Part shown: one piece after another, positions 9,713 through 23,202 of the stretch | Layout: the number at the start of each line of letters is the position of its first letter | How positions within the stretch are numbered: position 1 is the stretch's first letter | From: Pararge aegeria | Lineage: Eukaryota > Arthropoda > Insecta > Lepidoptera > Nymphalidae | Direction of reading: 5' to 3' | Length of the DNA stretch: 64,000 nucleotides | Assembly: GCF_905163445.1 (NCBI RefSeq) | Contig: NC_053190.1 | Coordinates: 19,353,569-19,417,568 of the forward strand | Position numbers and translations under genes: made by a program | The notes under the pieces: generated by a model | Seen by the model: the letters and a program-made list of their open reading frames with translations, nothing else | Told to the model about the DNA's origin: nothing | Database searches by the model: none

Positions 9713-11059
9713 CTACCACACCCGTCTGTCTCATTCTGAAAACTATTCAAAATAATTGCTATTTTTCATTCTCATTCAAATATAAATAATAGTAAATAAT
9801 ATATAATTTTTGACTGAACTGCACCCAAGTGCCCGGCCTGCGGCCGGGCACCCCTCATATTATACATGTTCTAACCTAACCTAACCTAAATCTAGTTTTG
9901 ATTCCTTTAGACTTTAGATTCAAGATTTAATGTGAATATATGCATTAATAAAAACTCATTACTATTTTAATACTAGTTATGCTGCTGTTGATGCACTGAT
10001 GAAAGCCAGATAGCTAGATCAGTTTTTAGTTAGTCGTACTTGCCGGTGGGCTTAGGTCTAAAGGAATCCAAACTAGTTTTAAAAGGTTTGGATAGGTTAG
10101 GTTAGGTTAGAACATGAATAAGACGGGTGCCCGGCCGCAGGCCGGGCACTTAGGTTCACTTCCGTTTAAAAAAATAAAATAAAAACAAAACGTACCACTA
10201 CAAAGTACTCTTATTTATATTAGAAGATATTGTAAAATAACAATTAATTAAATTTTTTTTTATTTTTTTTTCACTAACACATTAGGCCCGTCGCGCCGCG
10301 CCACTACTATATGGGGCGAAGGTGCGAAGGTGACGGTGAGGACGAAGTACCGAGTCTGATGGCGGCGCCACACAGTGGCGTTATGTCTCTATAAAAGTGG
10401 TGGTTTTTTATTATATTATTTATTAATGGTATTTTTTTAATATCATATCAATATTGTACCCCGCTCGGGGGGAGGTAGGGAGGTAGGGGGTAGGGGTAGT
10501 GACGAAAAATAACGATACCGGACTCTTACGAGGTCTCGTAATCGGAATGAGTTTCTGCGACTACCATTGTTTGTCGCGGGTAACGGGGAATCAGGGTTCG
10601 ATTCCGGTGAGGGAGCCTGAGCAACTGCTACCACATCCAAGGAAGGCAGCAGGCGCGCAAATTACCCACTCCCTGCACGGGGAGGTAGGGGTATAGGTAG
10701 TGACGAAAAATAACGATACGGGACTCTTACGAGGCCTCGTAATCGGAATGAGTACACTTTAAATATTTTAACGAGGTAAAATTTAAGGGCATTGAGGGTC
10801 TGGTGCCAGTGGTTGATTAGATGCACACACTATACTTTTTATAATTATCCTTTACAAGTACCAGTACAATTACTGGTAATGACATAGAGTTGAGTTTGAG
10901 AATTGAATTATAAATATTTCAAAAGTATCGAATAATCAATACACTTGTAAATATAGACGCGCAAGGTCGTTACACGAACCGCTTACCATTATAGTAAAGT
11001 ACTATGCAAACACATATAACATATACGCAATAAGGGAACTTTAAATTGGAGATTTTACC
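9713..11059 (+). repeat. Satellite unit 8, long form, 1347 bp
   Basis: The left palindrome is at 9829, with aatAAttgc and a private actgCaccc. The 18S block is 10459-10809 with GCTcgg. Confidence 0.95.
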
Positions 11060-12376
11060 CTACCACACCCGTCTGTCTCATTCTGAAAACTATTCAAAAT
11101 AGTTGCTATTTTTCATTCTCATTCAAATATAAATAATAGTAAATAATATATAATTTTTGACTGAACTGAACCCTTCATATACATGTTCTAACCTAACCTA
11201 ACCTAAATCTAGTTTTGACACCTTTAGACTTTAGATTCAAGATTTAATGTGAATATATGCATTAATAAAAACTCATTACTATTTTAATACTAGTTATGCT
11301 GCTGTTGATGCACTGATGAAAGCCAGATAGCTAGATCAGTTTTTAGTTAGTCGTACTTGCCGGTGGGCTTAGGTCTAAAGGAATCCAAACTAGTTTTAAA
11401 AGGTTTGGATAGGTTAGGTTAGGTTAGAACATGAATAAGACGGGTGCCCGGCCGCAGGCCGGGCACTTAGGTTCACTTCCGTTTAAAAAAATAAAATAAA
11501 AACAAAACGTACCACTACAAAGTACTCTTATTTATATTAGAAGATATTGTAAAATAACAATTAATTAAATTTTTTTTTATTTTTTTTTCACTAACACATT
11601 AGGCCCGTCGCGCCGCGCCACTACTATATGGGGCGAAGGTGCGAAGGTGACGGTGAGGACGAAGTACCGAGTCTGATGGCGGCGCCACACAGTGGCGTTA
11701 TGTCTCTATAAAAGTGGTGGTTTTTTATTATATTATTTATTAATGGTATTTTTTTAATATCATATCAATATTGTACCCCGCTCGGGGGGAGGTAGGGAGG
11801 TAGGGGGTAGGGGTAGTGACGAAAAATAACGATACCGGACTCTTACGAGGTCTCGTAATCGGAATGAGTTTCTGCGACTACCATTGTTTGTCGCGGGTAA
11901 CGGGGAATCAGGGTTCGATTCCGGTGAGGGAGCCTGAGCAACTGCTACCACATCCAAGGAAGGCAGCAGGCGCGCAAATTACCTACTCCCTGCACGGGGA
12001 GGTAGGGGTATAGGTAGTGACGAAAAATAACGATACGGGACTCTTACGAGGCCTCGTAATCGGAATGAGTACACTTTAAATATTTTAACGAGGTAAAATT
12101 TAAGGGCATTGAGGGTCTGGTGCCAGTGGTTGATTAGATGCACACACTATACTTTTTATAATTATCCTTTACAAGTACCAGTACAATTACTGGTAATGAC
12201 ATAGAGTTGAGTTTGAGAATTGAATTATAAATATTTCAAAAGTATCGAATAATCAATACACTTGTAAATATAGACGCGCAAGGTCGTTACACGAACCGCT
12301 TACCATTATAGTAAAGTACTATGCAAACACATATAACATATACGCAATAAGGGAACTTTAAATTGGAGATTTTACC
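11060..12376 (+). repeat. Satellite unit 9, 1317 bp
   Basis: Short form with gaCAcc. The 18S block is 11776-12126 with GCTcgg and a private accTactccc. Confidence 0.95.
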
Positions 12377-13693
12377 CTACCACACCCGTCTGTCTCATTC
12401 TGAAAACTATTCAAAATAGTTGCTATTTTTCATTCTCATTCAAATATAAATAATAGTAAATAATATATAATTTTTGACAGAACTGAACCCTTCATATACA
12501 TGTTCTAACCTAACCTAACCTAAATCTAGTTTTGACACCTTTAGACTTTAGATTCAAGATTTAATGTGAATATATGCATTAATAAAAACTCATTACTATT
12601 TTAATACTAGTTATGCTGCTGTTGATGCACTGATGAAAGCCAGATAGCTAGATCAGTTTTTAGTTAGTCGTACTTGCCGGTGGGCTTAGGTCTAAAGGAA
12701 TCCAAACTAGTTTTAAAAGGTTTGGATAGGTTAGGTTAGGTTAGAACATGAATAAGACGGGTGCCCGGCCGCAGGCCGGGCACTTAGGTTCACTTCCGTT
12801 TAAAAAAATAAAATAAAAACAAAACGTACCACTACAAAGTACTCTTATTTATATTAGAAGATATTGTAAAATAACAATTAATTAAATTTTTTTTTATTTT
12901 TTTTTCACTAACACATTAGGCCCGTCGCGCCGCGCCACTACTATATGGGGCGAAGGTGCGAAGGTGACGGTGAGGACGAAGTACCGAGTCTGATGGCGGC
13001 GCCACACAGTGGCGTTATGTCTCTATAAAAGTGGTGGTTTTTTATTATATTATTTATTAATGGTATTTTTTTAATATCATATCAATATTGTACCCCGCAC
13101 GGGGGGAGGTAGGGAGGTAGGGGGTAGGGGTAGTGACGAAAAATAACGATACCGGACTCTTACGAGGTCTCGTAATCGGAATGAGTTTCTGCGACTACCA
13201 TTGTTTGTCGCGGGTAACGGGGAATCAGGGTTCGATTCCGGTGAGGGAGCCTGAGCAACTGCTACCACATCCAAGGAAGGCAGCAGGCGCGCAAATTACC
13301 CACTCCCTGCACGGGGAGGTAGGGGTATAGGTAGTGACGAAAAATAACGATACGGGACTCTTACGAGGCCTCGTAATCGGAATGAGTACACTTTAAATAT
13401 TTTAACGAGGTAAAATTTAAGGGCATTGAGGGTCTGGTGCCAGTGGTTGATTAGATGCACACACTATACTTTTTATAATTATCCTTTACAAGTACCAGTA
13501 CAATTACTGGTAATGACATAGAGTTGAGTTTGAGAATTGAATTATAAATATTTCAAAAGTATCGAATAATCAATACACTTGTAAATATAGACGCGCAAGG
13601 TCGTTACACGAACCGCTTACCATTATAGTAAAGTACTATGCAAACACATATAACATATACGCAATAAGGGAACTTTAAATTGGAGATTTTACC
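12377..13693 (+). repeat. Satellite unit 10, 1317 bp
   Basis: Short form with a private ttgacAgaact near 12478. The 18S block is 13093-13443 with gagCAAC. Confidence 0.95.
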
Positions 13694-15040
13694 CTACCAC
13701 ACCCGTCTGTCTCATTCTGAAAACTATTCAAAAAAATTGCTATTTTTCATTCTCATTCAAATATAAATAATAGTAAATAATATATAATTTTTGACTGAAC
13801 TGAACCCAAGTGCCCGGCCTGCGGCCGGGCACCCCTCATATTATACATGTTCTAACCTAACCTAACCTAAATCTAGTTTTGACACCTTTAGACTTTAGAT
13901 TCAAGATTTAATGTGAATATATGCATTAATAAAAACTCATTACTATTTTAATACTAGTTATGCTGCTGTTGATGCACTGATGAAAGCCAGATAGCTAGAT
14001 CAGTTTTTAGTTAGTCGTACTTGCCGGTGGGCTTAGGTCTAAAGGAATCCAAACTAGTTTTAAAAGGTTTGGATAGGTTAGGTTAGGTTAGAACATGAAT
14101 AAGACGGGTGCCCGGCCGCAGGCCGGGCACTTAGGTTCACTTCCGTTTAAAAAAATAAAATAAAAACAAAACGTACCACTACAAAGTACTCTTATTTATA
14201 TTAGAAGATATTGTAAAATAACACTTAATTAAATTTTTTTTTATTTTTTTTTCACTAACACATTAGGCCCGTCGCGCCGCGCCACTACTATATGGGGCGA
14301 AGGTGCGAAGGTGACGGTGAGGACGAAGTACCGAGTCTGATGGCGGCGCCACACAGTGGCGTTATGTCTCTATAAAAGTGGTGGTTTTTTATTATATTAT
14401 TTATTAATGGTATTTTTTTAATATCATATCAATATTGTACCCCGCACGGGGGGAGGTAGGGAGGTAGGGGGTAGGGGTAGTGACGAAAAATAACGATACC
14501 GGACTCTTACGAGGTCTCGTAATCGGAATGAGTTTCTGCGACTACCATTGTTTGTCGCGGGTAACGGGGAATCAGGGTTCGATTCCGGTGAGGGAGCCTG
14601 AGCAACTGCTACCACATCCAAGGAAGGCAGCAGGCGCGCAAATTACCCACTCCCTGCACGGGGAGGTAGGGGTATAGGTAGTGACGAAAAATAACGATAC
14701 GGGACTCTTACGAGGCCTCGTAATCGGAATGAGTACACTTTAAATATTTTAACGAGGTAAAATTTAAGGGCATTGAGGGTCTGGTGCCAGTGGTTGATTA
14801 GATGCACACACTATACTTTTTATAATTATCCTTTACAAGTACCAGTACAATTACTGGTAATGACATAGAGTTGAGTTTGAGAATTGAATTATAAATATTT
14901 CAAAAGTATCGAATAATCAATACACTTGTAAATATAGACGCGCAAGGTCGTTACACGAACCGCTTACCATTATAGTAAAGTACTATGCAAACACATATAA
15001 CATATACGCAATAAGGGAACTTTAAATTGGAGATTTTACC
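13694..15040 (+). repeat. Satellite unit 11, long form with short-type flank, 1347 bp
   Basis: The left palindrome is at 13810 but is followed by gaCAcc, the variant usually linked to the short form, so this looks like a recombinant haplotype. It also has private aaaaAAattgc near 13734 and aacaCttaatt near 14222. The 18S block is 14440-14790. Confidence 0.93.
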
Positions 15041-16788
15041 CTACCACACCCGTCTGTCTCATTCTGAAAACTATTCAAAATAATTGCTATTTTTCATTCT
15101 CATTCAAATATAAATAATAGTAAATAATATATAATTTTTGACTGAACTGAACCCAAGTGCCCGGCCTGCGGCCGGGCACCCCTCATATTATACATGTTCT
15201 AACCTAACCTAACCTAAATCTAGTTTTGATTCCTTTAGACTTTAGATTCAAGATTTAATGTGAATATATGCATTAATAAAAACTCATTACTATTTTAATA
15301 CTAGTTATGCTGCTGTTGATGCACTGATGAAAGCCAGATAGCTAGATCAGTTTTTAGTTAGTCGTACTTGCCGGTGGGCTTAGGTCTAAAGGAATCCAAA
15401 CTAGTTTTAAAAGGTTTGGATAGGTTAGGTTAAGTTAGAACATGAATAAGACGGGTGCCCGGCCGCAGGCCCTACCACACCCGTCTGTCTCATTCTGAAA
15501 ACTATTCAAAATAGTTGCTATTTTTCATTCTCATTCAAATATAAATAATAGTAAATAATATATAATTTTTGACTGAACTGAACCCTTCATATACATGTTC
15601 TAACCTAACCTAACCTAAATCTAGTTTTGACACCTTTAGACTTTAGATTCAAGATTTAATGTGAATATATGCATTAATAAAAACTCATTACTATTTTAAT
15701 ACTAGTTATGCTGCTGTTGATGCACTGATGAAAGCCAGATAGCTAGATCAGTTTTTAGTTAGTCGTACTTGCCGGTGGGCTTAGGTCTAAAGGAATCCAA
15801 ACTAGTTTTAAAAGGTTTGGATAGGTTAGGTTAGGTTAGAACATGAATAAGACGGGTGCCCGGCCGCAGGCCGGGCACTTAGGTTCACTTCCGTTTAAAA
15901 AAATAAAATAAAAACAAAACGTACCACTACAAAGTACTCTTATTTATATTAGAAGATATTGTAAAATAACAATTAATTAAATTTTTTTTTATTTTTTTTT
16001 CACTAACACATTAGGCCCGTCGCGCCGCGCCACTACTATATGGGGCGAAGGTGCGAAGGTGACGGTGAGGACGAAGTACCGAGTCTGATGGCGGCGCCAC
16101 ACAGTGGCGTTATGTCTCTATAAAAGTGGTGGTCTTTTATTATATTATTTATTAATGGTATTTTTTTAATATCATATCAATATTGTACCCCGCACGGGGG
16201 GAGGTAGGGAGGTAGGGGGTAGGGGTAGTGACGAAAAATAACGATACCGGACTCTTACGAGGTCTCGTAATCGGAATGAGTTTCTGCGACTACCATTGTT
16301 TGTCGCGGGTAACGGGGAATCAGGGTTCGATTCCGGTGAGGGAGCCTGAGAAACTGCTACCACATCCAAGGAAGGCAGCAGGCGCGCAAATTACCCACTC
16401 CCTGCACGGGGAGGTAGGGGTATAGGTAGTGACGAAAAATAACGATACGGGACTCTTACGAGGCCTCGTAATCGGAATGAGTACACTTTAAATATTTTAA
16501 CGAGGTAAAATTTAAGGGCATTGAGGGTCTGGTGCCAGTGGTTGATTAGATGCACACACTATACTTTTTATAATTATCCTTTACAAGTACCAGTACAATT
16601 ACTGGTAATGACATAGAGTTGAGTTTGAGAATTGAATTATAAATATTTCAAAAGTATCGAATAATCAATACACTTGTAAATATAGACGCGCAAGGTCGTT
16701 ACACGAACCGCTTACCATTATAGTAAAGTACTATGCAAACACATATAACATATACGCAATAAGGGAACTTTAAATTGGAGATTTTACC
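15041..16788 (+). repeat. Satellite unit 12, 1748 bp with 431-bp partial duplication
   Basis: It has the same architecture and same junction as unit 2: 15041-15471 is a long-form partial copy (palindrome at 15157) that breaks in the right palindrome and restarts at 15472. The partial copy has ggttaAgtt in the right TTAGG tract. The 18S block is 16188-16538 with gagAAAC. Confidence 0.95.
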
Positions 16789-17904
16789 CTACCACACCCG
16801 TCTGTCTCATTCTGAAAACTATTCAAAATAGTTGCTATTTTTCATTCTCATTCAAATATAAATAATAGTAAATAATATATAATTTTTGACTGAACTGAAC
16901 CCTTCATATACATGTTCTAACCTAACCTAACCTAAATCTAGTTTTGACACCTTTAGACTTTAGATTCAAGATTTAATGTGAATATATGCATTAATAAAAA
17001 CTCATTACTATTTTAATACTAGTTATGCTGCTGTTGATGCACTGATGAAAGCCAGATAGCTAGATCAGTTTTTAGTTAGTCGTACTTGCCGGTGGGCTTA
17101 GGTCTAAAGGAATCCAAACTAGTTTTAAAAGGTTTGGATAGGTTAGGTTAGGTTAGAACATGAATAAGACGGGTGCCCGGCCGCAGGCCGGGCACTTAGG
17201 TTCACTTCCGTTTAAAAAAATAAAATAAAAACAAAACGTACCACTACAAAGTACTCTTATTTATATTAGAAGATATTGTAAAATAACAATTAATTAAATT
17301 TTTTTTTATTTTTTTTTCACTAACACATTAGGCCCGTCGCGCCGCGCCACTACTATATGGGGCGAAGGTGCGAAGGTGACGGTGAGGACGAAGTACCGAG
17401 TCTGATGGCGGCGCCACACAGTGGCGTTATGTCTCTATAAAAGTGGTGGTCTTTTATTATATTATTTATTAATGGTATTTTTTTAATATCATATCAATAT
17501 TGTACCCCGCACGGGGGGAGGTAGGGAGGTAGGGGGTAGGGGTAGTGACGAAAAATAACGATACGGGACTCTTACGAGGCCTCGTAATCGGAATGAGTAC
17601 ACTTTAAATATTTTAACGAGGTAAAATTTAAGGGCATTGAGGGTCTGGTGCCAGTGGTTGATTAGATGCACACACTATACTTTTTATAATTATCCTTTAC
17701 AAGTACCAGTACAATTACTGGTAATGACATAGAGTTGAGTTTGAGAATTGAATTATAAATATTTCAAAAGTATCGAATAATCAATACACTTGTAAATATA
17801 GACGCGCAAGGTCGTTACACGAACCGCTTACCATTATAGTAAAGTACTATGCAAACACATATAACATATACGCAATAAGGGAACTTTAAATTGGAGATTT
17901 TACC
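16789..17904 (+). repeat. Satellite unit 13, 1116 bp, 201-bp deletion in the 18S block
   Basis: The remaining 18S part is 17505-17654. The left flank is B' (G-rich expansion) but the body has the B-type bases at both sites that distinguish the two copies, so segment A and one copy of B are gone. The crossover lies within 17543-17564. Confidence 0.95.
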
Positions 17905-19221
17905 CTACCACACCCGTCTGTCTCATTCTGAAAACTATTCAAAATAGTTGCTATTTTTCATTCTCATTCAAATATAAATAATAGTAAATAATATATAATT
18001 TTTGACTGAACTGAACCCTTCATATACATGTTCTAACCTAACCTAACCTAAATCTAGTTTTGACACCTTTAGACTTTAGATTCAAGATTTAATGTGAATA
18101 TATGCATTAATAAAAACTCATTACTATTTTAATACTAGTTATGCTGCTGTTGATGCACTGATGAAAGCCAGATAGCTAGATCAGTTTTTAGTTAGTCGTA
18201 CTTGCCGGTGGGCTTAGGTCTAAAGGAATCCAAACTAGTTTTAAAAGGTTTGGATAGGTTAGGTTAGGTTAGAACATGAATAAGACGGGTGCCCGGCCGC
18301 AGGCCGGGCACTTAGGTTCACTTCCGTTTAAAAAAATAAAATAAAAACAAAACGTACCACTACAAAGTACTCTTATTTATATTAGAAGATATTGTAAAAT
18401 AACAATTAATTAAATTTTTTTTTATTTTTTTTTCACTAACACATTAGGCCCGTCGCGCCGCGCCACTACTATATGGGGCGAAGGTGCGAAGGTGACGGTG
18501 AGGACGAAGTACCGAGTCTGATGGCGGCGCCACACAGTGGCGTTATGTCTCTATAAAAGTGGTGGTTTTTTATTATATTATTTATTAATGGTATTTTTTT
18601 AATATCATATCAATATTGTACCCCGCTCGGGGGGAGGTAGGGAGGTAGGGGGTAGGGGTAGTGACGAAAAATAACGATACCGGACTCTTACGAGGTCTCG
18701 TAATCGGAATGAGTTTCTGCGACTACCATTGTTTGTCGCGGGTAACGGGGAATCAGGGTTCGATTCCGGTGAGGGAGCCTGAGCAACTGCTACCACATCC
18801 AAGGAAGGCAGCAGGCGCGCAAATTACCCACTCCCTGCACGGGGAGGTAGGGGTATAGGTAGTGACGAAAAATAACGATACGGGACTCTTACGAGGCCTC
18901 GTAATCGGAATGAGTACACTTTAAATATTTTAACGAGGTAAAATTTAAGGGCATTGAGGGTCTGGTGCCAGTGGTTGATTAGATGCACACACTATACTTT
19001 TTATAATTATCCTTTACAAGTACCAGTACAATTACTGGTAATGACATAGAGTTGAGTTTGAGAATTGAATTATAAATATTTCAAAAGTATCGAATAATCA
19101 ATACACTTGTAAATATAGACGCGCAAGGTCGTTACACGAACCGCTTACCATTATAGTAAAGTACTATGCAAACACATATAACATACACGCAATAAGGGAA
19201 CTTTAAATTGGAGATTTTACC
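17905..19221 (+). repeat. Satellite unit 14, 1317 bp
   Basis: Short form. The 18S block is 18621-18971 with GCTcgg. A private cataCacgc lies near 19186. Confidence 0.95.
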
Positions 19222-20538
19222 CTACCACACCCGTCTGTCTCATTCTGAAAACTATTCAAAATAGTTGCTATTTTTCATTCTCATTCAAATATAAATAATA
19301 GTAAATAATATATAATTTTTGACTGAACTGAACCCTTCATATACATGTTCTAACCTAACCTAACCTAAATCTAGTTTTGACACCTTTAGACTTTAGATTC
19401 AAGATTTAATGTGAATATATGCATTAATAAAAACTCATTACTATTTTAATACTAGTTATGCTGCTGTTGATGCACTGATGAAAGCCAGATAGCTAGATCA
19501 GTTTTTAGTTAGTCGTACTTGCCGGTGGGCTTAGGTCTAAAGGAATCCAAACTAGTTTTAAAAGGTTTGGATAGGTTAGGTTAGGTTAGAACATGAATAA
19601 GACGGGTGCCCGGCCGCAGGCCGGGCACTTAGGTTCACTTCCGTTTAAAAAAATAAAATAAAAACATAACGTACCACTACAAAGTACTCTTATTTATATT
19701 AGAAGATATTGTAAAATAACAATTAATTAAATTTTTTTTTATTTTTTTTTCACTAACACATTAGGCCCGTCGCGCCGCGCCACTACTATATGGGGCGAAG
19801 GTGCGAAGGTGACGGTGAGGACGAAGTACCGAGTCTGATGGCGGCGCCACACAGTGGCGTTATGTCTCTATAAAAGTGGTGGTTTTTTATTATATTATTT
19901 ATTAATGGTATTTTTTTAATATCATATCAATATTGTACCCCGCACGGGGGGAGGTAGGGAGGTAGGGGGTAGGGGTAGTGACGAAAAATAACGATACCGG
20001 ACTCTTACGAGGTCTCGTAATCGGAATGAGTTTCTGCGACTACCATTGTTTGTCGCGGGTAACGGGGAATCAGGGTTCGATTCCGGTGAGGGAGCCTGAG
20101 CAACTGCTACCACATCCAAGGAAGGCAGCAGGCGCGCAAATTACCCACTCCCTGCACGGGGAGGTAGGGGTATAGGTAGTGACGAAAAATAACGATACGG
20201 GACTCTTACGAGGCCTCGTAATCGGAATGAGTACACTTTAAATATTTTAACGAGGTAAAATTTAAGGGCATTGAGGGTCTGGTGCCAGTGGTTGATTAGA
20301 TGCACACACTATACTTTTTATAATTATCCTTTACAAGTACCAGTACAATTACTGGTAATGACATAGAGTTGAGTTTGAGAATTGAATTATAAATATTTCA
20401 AAAGTATCGAATAATCAATACACTTGTAAATATAGACGCGCAAGGTCGTTACACGAACCGCTTACCATTATAGTAAAGTACTATGCAAACACATATAACA
20501 TATACGCAATAAGGGAACTTTAAATTGGAGATTTTACC
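19222..20538 (+). repeat. Satellite unit 15, 1317 bp
   Basis: Short form with a private aacaTaacg near 19668. The 18S block is 19938-20288 with gagCAAC. Confidence 0.95.
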
Positions 20539-21885
20539 CTACCACACCCGTCTGTCTCATTCTGAAAACTATTCAAAATAGTTGCTATTTTTCATTCTCA
20601 TTCAAATATAAATAATAGTAAATAATATATAATTTTTGACTGAACTGAACCCAAGTGCCCGGCCTGCGGCCGGGCACCCCTCATATTATACATGTTCTAA
20701 CCTAACCTAACCTAAATCTAGTTTTGATTCCTTTAGACTTTAGATTCAAGATTTAATGTGAATATATGCATTAATAAAAACTCATTACTATTTTAATACT
20801 AGTTATGCTGCTGTTGATGCACTGATGAAAGCCAGATAGCTAGATCAGTTTTTAGTTAGTCGTACTTGCCGGTGGGCTTAGGTCTAAAGGAATCCAAACT
20901 AGTTTTAAAAGGTTTGGATAGGTTAGGTTAGGTTAGAACATGAATAAGACGGGTGCCCGGCCGCAGGCCGGGCACTTAGGTTCACTTCCGTTTAAAAAAA
21001 TAAAATAAAAACAAAACGTACCACTACAAAGTACTCTTATTTATATTAGAAGATATTGTAAAATAACAATTAATTAAATTTTTTTTTATTTTTTTTTCAC
21101 TAACACATTAGGCCCGTCGCGCCGCGCCACTACTATATGGGGCGAAGGTGCGAAGGTGACGGTGAGGACGAAGTACCGAGTCTGATGGCGGCGCCACACA
21201 GTGGCGTTATGTCTCTATAAAAGTGGTGGTTTTTTATTATATTATTTATTAATGGTATTTTTTTAATATCATATCAATATTGTACCCCACACGGGGGGAG
21301 GTAGGGAGGTAGGGGGTAGGGGTAGTGACGAAAAATAACGATACCGGACTCTTACGAGGTCTCGTAATCGGAATGAGTTTCTGCGACTACCATTGTTTGT
21401 CGCGGGTAACGGGGAATCAGGGTTCGATTCCGGTGAGGGAGCCTGAGCAACTGCTACCACATCCAAGGAAGGCAGCAGGCGCGCAAATTACCCACTCCCT
21501 GCACGGGGAGGTAGGGGTATAGGTAGTGACGAAAAATAACGATACGGGACTCTTACGAGGCCTCGTAATCGGAATGAGTACACTTTAAATATTTTAACGA
21601 GGTAAAATTTAAGGGCATTGAGGGTCTGGTGCCAGTGGTTGATTAGATGCACACACTATACTTTTTATAATTATCCTTTACAAGTACCAGTACAATTACT
21701 GGTAATGACATAGAGTTGAGTTTGAGAATTGAATTATAAATATTTCAAAAGTATCGAATAATCAATACACTTGTAAATATAGACGCGCAAGGTCGTTACA
21801 CGAACCGCTTACCATTATAGTAAAGTACTATGCAAACACATATAACATATACGCAATAAGGGAACTTTAAATTGGAGATTTTACC
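20539..21885 (+). repeat. Satellite unit 16, long form, 1347 bp
   Basis: The left palindrome is at 20655, with aatAGttgc and gaTTcc. The 18S block is 21285-21635 with CACacgg, as in units 1 and 4. Confidence 0.95.
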
Positions 21886-23202
21886 CTACCACACCCGTCT
21901 GTCTCATTCTGAAAACTATTCAAAATAGTTGCTATTTTTCATTCTCATTCAAATATAAATAATAGTAAATAATATATAATTTTTGACTGAACTGAACCCT
22001 TCATATACATGTTCTAACCTAACCTAACCTAAATCTAGTTTTAACACCTTTAGACTTTAGATTCAAGATTTAATGTGAATATATGCATTAATAAAAACTC
22101 ATTACTATTTTAATACTAGTTATGCTGCTGTTGATGCACTGATGAAAGCCAGATAGCTAGATCAGTTTTTAGTTAGTCGTACTTGCCGGTGGGCTTAGGT
22201 CTAAAGGAATCCAAACTAGTTTTAAAAGGTTTGGATAGGTTAGGTTAGGTTAGAACATGAATAAGACGGGTGCCCGGCCGCAGGCCGGGCACTTAGGTTC
22301 ACTTCCGTTTAAAAAAATAAAATAAAAACAAAACGTACCACTACAAAGTACTCTTATTTATATTAGAAGATATTGTAAAATAACAATTAATTAAATTTTT
22401 TTTTATTTTTTTTTCACTAACACATTAGGCCCGTCGCGCCGCGCCACTACTATATGGGGCGAAGGTGCGAAGGTGACGGTGAGGACGAAGTACCGAGTCT
22501 GATGGCGGCGCCACACAGTGGCGTTATGTCTCTATAAAAGTGGTGGTCTTTTATTATATTATTTATTAATGGTATTTTTTTAATATCATATCAATATTGT
22601 ACCCCGCACGGGGGGAGGTAGGGAGGTAGGGGGTAGGGGTAGTGACGAAAAATAACGATACCGGACTCTTACGAGGTCTCGTAATCGGAATGAGTTTCTG
22701 CGACTACCATTGTTTGTCGCGGGTAACGGGGAATCAGGGTTCGATTCCGGTGAGGGAGCCTGAGAAACTGCTACCACATCCAAGGAAGGCAGCAGGCGCG
22801 CAAATTACCCACTCCCTGCACGGGGAGGTAGGGGTATAGGTAGTGACGAAAAATAACGATACGGGACTCTTACGAGGCCTCGTAATCGGAATGAGTACAC
22901 TTTAAATATTTTAACGAGGTAAAATTTAAGGGCATTGAGGGTCTGGTGCCAGTGGTTGATTAGATGCACACACTATACTTTTTATAATTATCCTTTACAA
23001 GTACCAGTACAATTACTGGTAATGACATAGAGTTGAGTTTGAGAATTGAATTATAAATATTTCAAAAGTATCGAATAATCAATACACTTGTAAATATAGA
23101 CGCGCAAGGTCGTTACACGAACCGCTTACCATTATAGTAAAGTACTATGCAAACACATATAACATATACGCAATAAGGGAACTTTAAATTGGAGATTTTA
23201 CC
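21886..23202 (+). repeat. Satellite unit 17, 1317 bp
   Basis: Short form with a private gttttAacacc near 22043. The 18S block is 22602-22952 with gagAAAC and ggtCtttta. Confidence 0.95.

Noticed and set aside
17489..17671. 60-codon minus-strand ORF unique to unit 13
   Set aside because: Created by the B'-B deletion joining two frames; no independent support.
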